From Pseudopedobacter sp965218985 (lineage in GTDB: Bacteria > Bacteroidota > Bacteroidia > Sphingobacteriales > Sphingobacteriaceae), in the NCBI GenBank assembly GCA_965218985.1, contig CBDCMP010000007.1:1984001-2048000 (forward strand): a stretch of DNA of 64,000 nt. The letters are read 5' to 3'. The notes beneath the pieces were generated by a model. The model saw nothing but the letters and a program-made list of their open reading frames with translations. It was not told the origin of the DNA and ran no database searches. The translations under genes and the position numbers were made by a program. Shown piece after piece: positions 29,066 through 37,397 of the stretch (the stretch's first letter is position 1; each line of letters starts with the position of its first letter).

Positions 29066-30044
29066 ATGCAGGATTTAAACAGGAGAACGTTTGTTAAAAA
29101 TGTTGTGATAGCCGGAGCAGGTGTTTTAAGTACACTCAGCTTTAAAGACGCTTCCGCAATTTCTAGTGAGCAAAATGTTTCAGAACTACATCTCCTCAGC
29201 AAAAAGCTTTTATTAGAATGGCTGAATGCATTGCTTAAACTGCAGATCACAGATGAATCAAAAGGGTTAGCTTATGGTGGAATTATTTGTCCGGCGAAGA
29301 AAATTGTCCATGGAAGTGTGGGAGACACCATTTATCCAATGCTTTATATGGCTGAAGAAACCGGTAAATCTAAATTTCTAGATTCTGCCCGGTTTTTATA
29401 CTGTTGGATGGAGGGGAACGTGAGTCAGCCGGATGGTTCGTGGCTAAACGAGCCTGTTAAAGGCTCATGGAAAGGCACTACTGTATTTACAGCGATAGCT
29501 CTGGCAGAATCGTTGAAGAAACACGAAAAGCTTTTCGATTCTAAATGGAGAAATCAAATAGAGAATAGATTAAAAAAAGCAGGAGATTATATTTACGAAA
29601 CCTTTACTATTGATTATGGAAATATCAATTATCCTATAAATGCTGCGTACGGATTAGCTATTTTGGGAAAAGTCAGGAGGAGGTGAAAATTCATGCTAAT
29701 GCGGTATTGGTTAATAAAAATCAGGAGCACTCGGCTTCAGGAATGATAAATTGTTCGATGATTTATAGCATTAATCCAAAAAGAGTTAAACTGAATTATA
29801 AAGTCGATGCAAACACTAAGGATAATTTGAAATTTATATTGCCGCTCATCTCAAATTCAGCAGAACAATTCCATTTAAAAGTCGGATTATAGCTATTCAA
29901 AAGTCTGGTGGAAAATTAAGACTTTCCTCTTCTGTAGATTTCCAATCTGAGGAAAGCGTATTTAATTTTGTTCCAGGCATGGAAGCCATCCCATTGATTT
30001 TTTTCGGAGATGCAGGAGAAATCACCATAGAAGCTCTTTCCTGA
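29066..30044 (+). pseudogene. Remnant of a Tat-exported alpha/alpha-toroid protein
   Basis: The first part (29066-29686) has a twin-arginine signal (RRTFVKNVVIAGAGVL) and a toroid-like region (LAYGGIICPAKK, GSVGDTIYPMLYMAEETGKS, SWKGTTVFTAIALAESLKKH) that breaks off at LAILGKVRRR. The second piece continues in another frame at SQEEVKIHANAVLVN and stops at 29892. A third frame then reads IAIQKSGGKLRLSSSVDFQ to the TGA at 30042-30044. It is therefore an N-terminus joined to a C-terminus, with an internal deletion near 29670 and a frameshift near 29890. I do not recognise the exact family. Its place among lyases suggests an enzyme for the same substrate. Confidence 0.8.
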
Positions 30045-30692
30045 AATTCTATTATTCCAAAATTTGCAATTTTCTCTCTTTCGGCAGCCCATTTATTTTA
30101 CGAAAATTGAGCATCATTTAAGTGTTTTTTAGAATTCAAAATTTTGAATCGGATTTATATGATTTGTTTTATGAATAAAATAACATTCTAAATGTATTTA
30201 AACGCAGTTTTTGTATTTATTTATGCTGACACTAAACCGTATTATTTAAAAAAATATATCCTTAATAAAATCCTGCCATAGGCTTCATAACCAGTTATTA
30301 TTGCGATTTAAAAGTTGCTACTAAACCGTATTAATAATAACATAAGTATCTTATTTACAAATATTTATAGTTTATTTTTGTTGCTATTTTAATAAATGTC
30401 ATATACCTTTGAATGGTCATTCATTTACTAAACAAACCTATAGTAAGATGGCAACCAATTATAAATTATTAAAACGAGTATTTCATTCACTTCAAGTAAT
30501 GGAACCAGATCTAAACTAAACCAGAAATATGGAGAAAATAATTACTTCCTAAAAATTCTATTAATGAAGCAAACTATCTCCGCTGTTGGAGATGGTCGGG
30601 TCATAAATATTGAATGAATTCAGCAGGTGAGTGATTATTTGAATGTGAATACCAACAAACCAAATCAATCAATCAACTAAATTTCAATTAAC
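30045..30692 (+). other. Long leader of susC with a 14-bp direct repeat
   Basis: This 648-bp AT-rich region has no gene. ACTAAACCGTATTA occurs twice in the same orientation, at 30231-30244 and 30320-30333, 89 bp apart, which suits two regulator sites on one DNA face or more. A possible promoter lies after them at 30377-30411. The transcript leader would then be nearly 280 nt. Confidence 0.5.
30377..30411 (+). promoter_or_regulatory. Candidate Bacteroidota promoter before susC
   Basis: TTTG at 30377-30380 and TACCTTTG (TAnnTTTG) at 30404-30411 match the -33 and -7 elements known in this phylum. The 23-bp spacer is at the long end of the usual range. It lies about 70 bp after the second copy of the direct repeat. 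Confidence 0.45.
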
Positions 30693-33600
30693 ATGAAAAT
30701 GAATTTAAAAAAAATGCGGAGTGTTTTCATAACGCTCATTCCGTTGTTTTTGCTGCTGTATCCAGTTACATCAGTGATGGCGCAAGCACAAATAGAAGTG
30801 ACAGGTAAGGTCACTTTTGAAGGTGGAGGCAGCGCACCGGGCGTTACCGTGTTGGTTAAGAATACCACCATTGGTACGGTTACAGATTCCAATGGGAATT
30901 TTAAGATTTCTGCTCCTTCAAATGCAACCTTGGTGTTTTCGCAATTAGGTATGGCTAAGCAGGAAGTGCGTTTAAGTGGGAGATCCCAGATTAATGTGGT
31001 AATGATGGAAGATGTCTCTCAACTAAATGAAGTGGTGGTAGTTGGCTATGGCACACAAAAGAAAGTGAATTTAAGTGGAGCAGTTGCCCAGATTGACGGA
31101 AAAGATTTAATAAACAAACCTGTACCAAACGTTACCTCTGCTTTACAGGGGACCTTACCGGGTGTCACCGTTTTGAGAGGTAACGGACAGCCAGGAGGAG
31201 AGGGTTATGGAATTCGCATCAGGGGATTCTCTTCTGCAAATGGACAAAGTGCTTTGGTTTTGGTAGATGGAGTGGAACAGGATTTGAATTTATTGGATCC
31301 AAATGACATTGAAAGTATCTCGGTTTTAAAAGATGCTTCTGCATCTGCAATTTATGGAGCAAGAGCTGCCGGAGGTGTGATTTTAGTAACTACCAAACAA
31401 GGTGCGGCCGGTAAAACAAAAGTGAGTTTTAACAGCTACTACGGAATTAACGTGACTGCCAGACAGCCGGAAAGATTGAATTCATGGGATGAACAATCTT
31501 TAATTGACGAAGCCAGGTTAAATGCCACCGGTAAAGCCGAATTTGGAGAAGAACAAATTGAGTGGTTAAAGAATGCAAATTTCACTTACCGGCCAAATCC
31601 TTCTCAGGATAGATGGGAATATTATGGAAATAACAACTGGGTGAAGGAGGGGATGGATAAAGTGAACGGAATGAAAAATTACTCGTTATCTGTCACCGGG
31701 GGAGAGGAGAAATTAAATTATCTGGTTTCGGGCAGTTACTATAATAGAGATGGTGTTTTAAGGTACGGACCTGATAATAATTCTAGGACTAATCTTAAAG
31801 TGAATGTAAATGCCATCCTCAATAAATATGTGACTTTAAAGCTGAATGGCGGCTATATAGGTTCGTTAACCAAGGAGAACTCTTATGGAACAGAGCAGAT
31901 CATCAATAGATTATACCGTAGTCGTGCCAGACAATCTTTATACACGCCCCCAGAAGACGTTACTGGCCAAATCTACAATGGAGATTTACAGGTAAATGCA
32001 GTTGATATTGAGAAAAACGCAGGTTTAGATTCTAGAAACTATGAAACCTTCACAGGAAGATTGAATTTAACAGTGAAAAATGTAGTGAAAGGTTTAACCT
32101 GGGATATTGCTGGCTGGAGAAATCAAAATAGTTATAACAGGGAGCGGGATAGGCGCAGTCTTTTCTGGTACGGAAGGTCAACCAATACGGTTAGATTCAG
32201 TGTCAACTCTCCTAATTCTATTGAAGTCACTAAAAACAAGGGTTACCAGAACAATCTGCAAAGTTATCTCACTTATAATTTACAATTAAACAAGAAGCAT
32301 AATTTTAAATTATTGGCCGGTGGTTCGTATGAGGAATACCGAAAGGACGAAATTACTACATCAGCAAACAATTTAATCACCAATGATTTTTTCAGTTTAA
32401 ACTTTGTTGATCCATTATCTGTGACCAGCGAAGATAATAACGGTGCATGGGCTTTAGCGTCCGGTTTTGGAAGGTTTAACTATAATTACTTAGAGAAATA
32501 TTTGTTTGAAGCCTCAGTCAGATACGACGGAAGCTCAAGGTTGGCTCCGGAGAACAGATGGCAGTTTTATCCTTCGTTCTCTGCCGCCTGGCGGCTGAGT
32601 GAGGAGAGTTTCATCAAAAACAAATTTGATTTCCTCTCTAACTTTAAAATCAGAGGCTCTTTCGGTCAACTGGGTAATGCTGATGCTTTGGGATTATATG
32701 ATTTTATTCCGCTATTAACCAGCGGACTCACCACCTCTAACAATTTAGTTTTTAATGGTCAGAAAGCACAGTACTTGTACCAGGGCTCATTGCCCTCATC
32801 CACACTTACCTGGGAGAATGTTCAACAAACAGATGTTGGGGTTGATTTGGGATTCTTTAAAGAAAAGCTGACAGTGACCGCGGATTATTATGTGAAACGG
32901 AATAAAAATATGCTGGCTTATTTAAACTTGCCAAACATTATCGGTGTTGGAGTTTCTGCAACCAATATTGGAGAATTGGAAAGTTGGGGGTCTGAATTGG
33001 ACATCAGGTGGCGTGATCAAATCAAAAAATTCAATTATCATGTAAGTTTCAATATCTCCGATAACCAAAATGAATTGGTTAAATATGATGGCAAAAGTTC
33101 TTTAGGTAGTGGAGGTATTGCTGGTTATGATGACAGGACAAAATCGGGTTTATTACAAGGATATCCACTAAACAGCATATTTGGTTATAAAACGGATGGT
33201 TATTTCCAAACTCAGGAAGAAGCGGATGCTTACAAAGCTAAAGTGAAATATTCTTTCACCAATGTGGTGGCAGGCCCTGGTGATGTGAAATATCTGGATT
33301 TGAACGGTGATGGAGTGGTAAATTTTGGCTCCGGAACTCCAGAAGATCCGGGAGATCTGGTTTATTTAGGTACAACCAATGCCCGTTATACTTATGGCAC
33401 AGATTTAGGCTTTAGCTGGAAAGGATTTGATTTCTCTGTTTTCTTACAGGGCGCCGCCAAACGTAGTTTCTTAATTAACGAAGGCACTCTGTCTCCAATA
33501 TTAGGAACAGCCGATGAACCCTGGAGCATTCATTTGAACCATTGGACACCGGATAACCCAAATGCATTATTCCCCAGGATGTATCAAACTAGCGCACATA

Positions 33601-33848
33601 ATTTCAGACCTTCAGATAAATGGGTTCAGAACGGAAGTTATATCAGGTTAAAGAACCTGCAGGTTGGTTACACCATTCCGTTCAAAAAGAAATACATACA
33701 AAATATAAAAGTTTATGCATCCGGACAGGATTTATGGGAGAAAACAGATGTTTTAAATGTTTTCGATCCTGAAGTGGGTAACGATGTTAGTGCCACCACT
33801 TATCCTTTTTACCGCACCATATCATTTGGATTGAATGTCATTCTATAA
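30693..33848 (+). CDS. susC: SusC-like TonB-dependent oligosaccharide transporter
   Basis: 1051 aa. The signal peptide (about 1-30, ending VMAQAQ) is followed by a carboxypeptidase-regulatory-like domain (EVTGKVTFEGGGSAPGVTV). The plug has NEVVVVGYGTQKKVNLSGA, IRIRGFSSANGQSALVLVDG and DASASAIYGARAAGGVILVTT, and the barrel ends ISFGLNVIL. No STN domain is present, so regulation is not through FecR. It is 17 bp before susD, and together they should form the import complex for the oligosaccharides cut by the lyases of this locus. Confidence 0.96.
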   Translation: MKMNLKKMRSVFITLIPLFLLLYPVTSVMAQAQIEVTGKVTFEGGGSAPGVTVLVKNTTIGTVTDSNGNFKISAPSNATLVFSQLGMAKQEVRLSGRSQINVVMMEDVSQLNEVVVVGYGTQKKVNLSGAVAQIDGKDLINKPVPNVTSALQGTLPGVTVLRGNGQPGGEGYGIRIRGFSSANGQSALVLVDGVEQDLNLLDPNDIESISVLKDASASAIYGARAAGGVILVTTKQGAAGKTKVSFNSYYGINVTARQPERLNSWDEQSLIDEARLNATGKAEFGEEQIEWLKNANFTYRPNPSQDRWEYYGNNNWVKEGMDKVNGMKNYSLSVTGGEEKLNYLVSGSYYNRDGVLRYGPDNNSRTNLKVNVNAILNKYVTLKLNGGYIGSLTKENSYGTEQIINRLYRSRARQSLYTPPEDVTGQIYNGDLQVNAVDIEKNAGLDSRNYETFTGRLNLTVKNVVKGLTWDIAGWRNQNSYNRERDRRSLFWYGRSTNTVRFSVNSPNSIEVTKNKGYQNNLQSYLTYNLQLNKKHNFKLLAGGSYEEYRKDEITTSANNLITNDFFSLNFVDPLSVTSEDNNGAWALASGFGRFNYNYLEKYLFEASVRYDGSSRLAPENRWQFYPSFSAAWRLSEESFIKNKFDFLSNFKIRGSFGQLGNADALGLYDFIPLLTSGLTTSNNLVFNGQKAQYLYQGSLPSSTLTWENVQQTDVGVDLGFFKEKLTVTADYYVKRNKNMLAYLNLPNIIGVGVSATNIGELESWGSELDIRWRDQIKKFNYHVSFNISDNQNELVKYDGKSSLGSGGIAGYDDRTKSGLLQGYPLNSIFGYKTDGYFQTQEEADAYKAKVKYSFTNVVAGPGDVKYLDLNGDGVVNFGSGTPEDPGDLVYLGTTNARYTYGTDLGFSWKGFDFSVFLQGAAKRSFLINEGTLSPILGTADEPWSIHLNHWTPDNPNALFPRMYQTSAHNFRPSDKWVQNGSYIRLKNLQVGYTIPFKKKYIQNIKVYASGQDLWEKTDVLNVFDPEVGNDVSATTYPFYRTISFGLNVIL

Positions 33849-33865
33849 TCTTAATTAAAATAACA

Positions 33866-35515
33866 ATGAAAAAATTTAGATATATATACATAACGCTAAC
33901 AGCCTTGTTTTTAACCCACACGGGTTGTAAGCTGGATAGGTTTCCTGAATCGAAATTTTCCGATGCTGATTTTTGGAACAATGAAACTGATTTAATGAAT
34001 GCCGCTAACCGTTTATATCAGCAGTTAGATGCCGATTGGATTGATAACAGAGCGGACGATAATACCAACACTTCATTAAACACCACCAGCAGCGGCAACA
34101 GGAGTATTCCAAACACCAGTGGCGATTGGAATAACCGATATGATGAAATCTTCACTGCCAATAATATTTTGGAAAAAGGACAGAAAGCCCAGGTAAGTGG
34201 TGCCATCAAAAACAGGTATTTCGCAGAGGCCAGGTTTTTTAGAGCCTATGCTTATTTTAAATTAGTGAAATTGTACGGTGATGTACCCTTGTTGCTTAAA
34301 ACTTTAGAGATCAACGCTCCAGATCTTTACATGCCACGCACACCAAGGGCACAAGTGATGCAGGCCATTTACGATGACCTTGATTTTGCCGCAATATGGT
34401 TGCCAACCAGAGCAGCTTTACCTGTTGCTCAATACGGTAGAGTGACGAAAAGTGCTGCTTGGGCTTTGAAAGCCAGAGCCGGATTATATGAAGGTACAAG
34501 GGCCAAATTCCACAATGACGGAGATCCCACACCTCATTTACAAATAGCAATCACGGCGTCAGAAAATGTGATGACTCAGGGTCATACGTTATTTTCAAAT
34601 TATGGCCAATTGTTTGATCATGCTGGTGAAGGCCCCGCAAACAAAGAAAATATCTTTGTGAAACTATACGGCGTGGATAACACCAATGTGATTTTAGGAC
34701 ATAACAATTCACGTGATTTAGAGAATGGAAGAGAAGCTGCAACCAGAAACCTGATTCGTGAATATTTATATGCTGACGGATTACCAGCATGGAATACTGA
34801 TAATACATCATCCTCAACAAAATCTCCCTTTTTTGTTACTGAAGCAAATGAAAGCAGCTATAATCAGATTCTTCAAAACAGAGATCCAAGATTAGGATTC
34901 ACGGTGTTTTTATCTGGAGAACAGGCCTATAAAGGACCCTGGACGCCTACCACCACTTTAGGAGCAAAAACGGGATTTGCCTCTAAAAAAGGATTTAATG
35001 TTGTTGACCAAACCATTAACGGCGCAGCAACGGTGGATAGAATCCTTATGCGATACGGAGAAGTGTTGATCATCTATGCAGAGGCTAAATATGAATTGAA
35101 CGGATCCATCAGTGATGCTGATCTAAATTTGACGGTTAACGCTTTAAGAACAAGAGCGGGCTTCAATGTGAAACTGACCAATGCTTTTGTAGCTGCTAAT
35201 AATTTGAGTATGCGTGAGGAGATAAGAAGAGAAAGAACAGTGGAACTGGCATTAGAAGGCTTTAGATTTGATGATCTGATCAGGTGGAAAACAGCTGAAA
35301 CAGTTCTACCTAAATCTTTATTGGGTGCCAAATATATTCCTGCAGATTGGCCAAATACGACAGCTTCCAACTTCAATTTAAATGCTGATGATGTGATTAT
35401 TGTTGAAGATGCAAGCAAGAGAACTTTCCAGGCGAACCGTGATTATTTATACCCAATTCCAGTTAATGAAATCACTTTGAGCGGTGGTAATGTAATTCAA
35501 AATCCTAATTGGTGA
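33866..35515 (+). CDS. susD: SusD/RagB family nutrient-binding lipoprotein
   Basis: 549 aa with lipobox HTGC (Cys 21). The SusD N-terminal region has FWNNETDLMNAANRLYQQL, followed by TPR-like helices (RYFAEARFFRAYAYFKLV, LYGDVPLLLKT). The C-terminal signature is IRRERTVELALEGFRFDDLIRW. It caps the SusC barrel at the cell surface and captures the glycan. Confidence 0.96.
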   Translation: MKKFRYIYITLTALFLTHTGCKLDRFPESKFSDADFWNNETDLMNAANRLYQQLDADWIDNRADDNTNTSLNTTSSGNRSIPNTSGDWNNRYDEIFTANNILEKGQKAQVSGAIKNRYFAEARFFRAYAYFKLVKLYGDVPLLLKTLEINAPDLYMPRTPRAQVMQAIYDDLDFAAIWLPTRAALPVAQYGRVTKSAAWALKARAGLYEGTRAKFHNDGDPTPHLQIAITASENVMTQGHTLFSNYGQLFDHAGEGPANKENIFVKLYGVDNTNVILGHNNSRDLENGREAATRNLIREYLYADGLPAWNTDNTSSSTKSPFFVTEANESSYNQILQNRDPRLGFTVFLSGEQAYKGPWTPTTTLGAKTGFASKKGFNVVDQTINGAATVDRILMRYGEVLIIYAEAKYELNGSISDADLNLTVNALRTRAGFNVKLTNAFVAANNLSMREEIRRERTVELALEGFRFDDLIRWKTAETVLPKSLLGAKYIPADWPNTTASNFNLNADDVIIVEDASKRTFQANRDYLYPIPVNEITLSGGNVIQNPNW

Positions 35516-35533
35516 TAATTTAAATTTAACGAG

Positions 35534-36046
35534 ATGAAATCTATAAAATGTATAACATTCATCATCTTAGGGATGATGATATTCATAGCTTGCGACGATA
35601 AAGAAACTCCGTTGGGCCTGCCAGAGTATGATAACCATTATTATGCGGCTTATATCCCAAATAATAATTCTAAAGTGTCTGTTTCAAAATCTCAAACAGC
35701 TCTGGTTAAATTCCCAGTGCAATTTTATTCAGCTTTCACTCGCAGCTATGATGCTGTGGCTGATTATGCGGTGAACACTGATGGAGTTAGCAATCCGGCG
35801 ACTTTAGGACTTGATTTTAACATCGTGGATAAAAATGGGAATGTGATTCAGCCAGTGGATGGTAAATATTCTTTCACATTTCCACAGGCTAAAAGAGCCT
35901 CTGACACTATTTACGTAAAATTATTAAACAGACCGTTGACCGGAACCCGAAATGTAGAAATCAACATTGTAGAGCATGATGCCATGCCTGAATATTTGGT
36001 TGACATTTTTTCAACAGCCTACAAAAGACCTTTAGAGATAAAGTGA
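35534..36046 (+). CDS. Surface lipoprotein in SusE position
   Basis: 170 aa with lipobox FIAC (Cys 20), then a beta-rich domain. KVSVSKSQTALVKFPVQFYSAF and SDTIYVKLLNRPLTGTRNVEIN resemble the small adhesin-like or DUF4843/DUF1735-type lipoproteins found after susD. It probably binds the target glycan at the surface, but no binding residues can be named. It starts 18 bp after susD. Confidence 0.65.
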   Translation: MKSIKCITFIILGMMIFIACDDKETPLGLPEYDNHYYAAYIPNNNSKVSVSKSQTALVKFPVQFYSAFTRSYDAVADYAVNTDGVSNPATLGLDFNIVDKNGNVIQPVDGKYSFTFPQAKRASDTIYVKLLNRPLTGTRNVEINIVEHDAMPEYLVDIFSTAYKRPLEIK

Positions 36047-36049
36047 TTC

Positions 36050-36090
36050 AAAATCTTATCGTCAGCAATGGATGCTGGTGGTAAGATTTT
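36050..36090 (+). terminator. Hairpin between lipoprotein and second lyase gene
   Basis: AAAATCTTA (36050-36058) pairs with TAAGATTTT (36082-36090). Inside it CAGCA pairs with TGCTG around ATGGA, giving a two-part stem followed by ATATTTG. It could end part of the susCD transcript, or dampen reading into the lyase and GH2 genes. Confidence 0.6.
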
Positions 36091-36143
36091 ATATTTGTAG
36101 CACCTTTATAAATTTTCATGAACGGGCTATAGCAATTTCACAA

Positions 36144-37381
36144 ATGTTTTTTTTTCATACAAGGAAAATCATCTTATTTTCATGTTTGATTTTATGGTTG
36201 CTGATAAATTCGGCATCTGCTCAAACACCTCAGGTGTATCTTTAAATCCCAATGTACTCCTTCAAAATAAGATAGCTTTTAAAAGGAACAAACTTGAAGT
36301 GATGAAAAAGGTCTCCGTCGTATTGCATAAAGCAGGTGGATATATCGGCGAACAGCCGCTTAATGTAATGGATAAAAACTTCACTCCCGCAAGTGGGTCT
36401 AAACATGATGATATGAGCTTAGGCCCATATTGGTGGCCTGATTCGAGCAAGGCGGATGGCTTACCTTATATCAGGAAAGATGGAAGGAGAAACCCGGAGA
36501 TAAAAAAAATAACAGACCGGGAATATCTGGGTAAATTGGAGACGAGGTGCAAATACCTGACTTTGGCTTATTATTTCACTGAGGATGAAAAATATGCTCT
36601 ACAAGCCAGAACTTTTTTAAGGGCCTGGTTTATTGATCCCGAAACAAAGATGAATCCCAATCTTAATTACGGGCAGGCAATTCCAGGTTTAAATAAAGGA
36701 CGGGGAATAGGCATCATTGAAACCCGACTAATGGTGGATATGATTAACTGGGTTGGTTTGCTGGGATCTTCTAAAGGATTCAAATCTGATGAACTTCCTG
36801 AATTGAAACACTGGTTTAATGATTATTTGGATTGGCTAATCACCAGCAAGAACGGGATGGAGGAATCTGAAGCTAAAAATAATCATGGCACCTATTATGA
36901 ATTGCAGGTGGCCACCTTCGCCGCTTTTGTTCAAAATGATGAAATTCTGAAGAGTGCTCTTTCAAAACTGGATAAAAGAATGGTTAGGCAGTTTGAAACA
37001 GATGGTGAACAACCTTTGGAACTGGAGCGGACAAATGCCTTGTCATACAGCACCATGAATCTGAATGGCTGGTTCAGCTTAGCCATGCTTGCTGATAAAT
37101 ATAACGTGGATTTGTTTCATCGAAAGACAGTATCAGGTGCAGATTTGCAAAAGTCTTTAAACTGGCTGATTCCCTTTGTCTTTAAAGAAAAAGAATTTCC
37201 CAGGCAGCAGATAGGAGACTTTAATAAAGATGATTTTTATCCTATGCTGTTGATGGCAAACCAAAGTTATGACACCTCATTTTATCAAAGATACATAGAT
37301 AAGTTTATACCCGATGATAAAACCAAGGTAATGGATCTATTATACAAACCACCCACATCGCAGGTAAAAAAGACTAAATGA
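36144..37381 (+). CDS. Alginate-lyase-fold polysaccharide lyase (PL38-like), frameshift after signal peptide
   Basis: About 410 aa. The long open frame starts at 36182 with an unlikely N-terminus (MFDFMVADKFGIC). Another frame from ATG 36144 gives a proper signal peptide (RKIILFSCLILWLLINSASAQ) and then TPQVYL before a stop near 36240. One extra T in the CTTTAAA run there would give QVYLLNPNVLLQNK, the normal family opening, so a single base has been lost (or mis-assembled). The enzyme part has MSLGPYWWPDSS, YGQAIPGLNKGRGIGIIETR and AKNNHGTYYELQ with the Asn-His pair. It is similar to the lyase at 27887 but closer to other PL38-like proteins in its RKDGRRNPE region. Confidence 0.8.
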
Positions 37382-37397
37382 ACAAATCTGAAAGTTA

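Noticed and set aside
29683..29892. Separate 69-codon gene after the lyase
   Set aside because: It is the continuation, in another frame, of the broken Tat-signal gene; the sequence before its ATG-like start (SQEEV) is also in frame, so it is part of a pseudogene.
36182..36245. N-terminus MFDFMVADKFGICSNTSG as the true start of the second lyase
   Set aside because: The +1 frame encodes a complete signal peptide ending SASAQ; this stretch is an out-of-frame reading of it.
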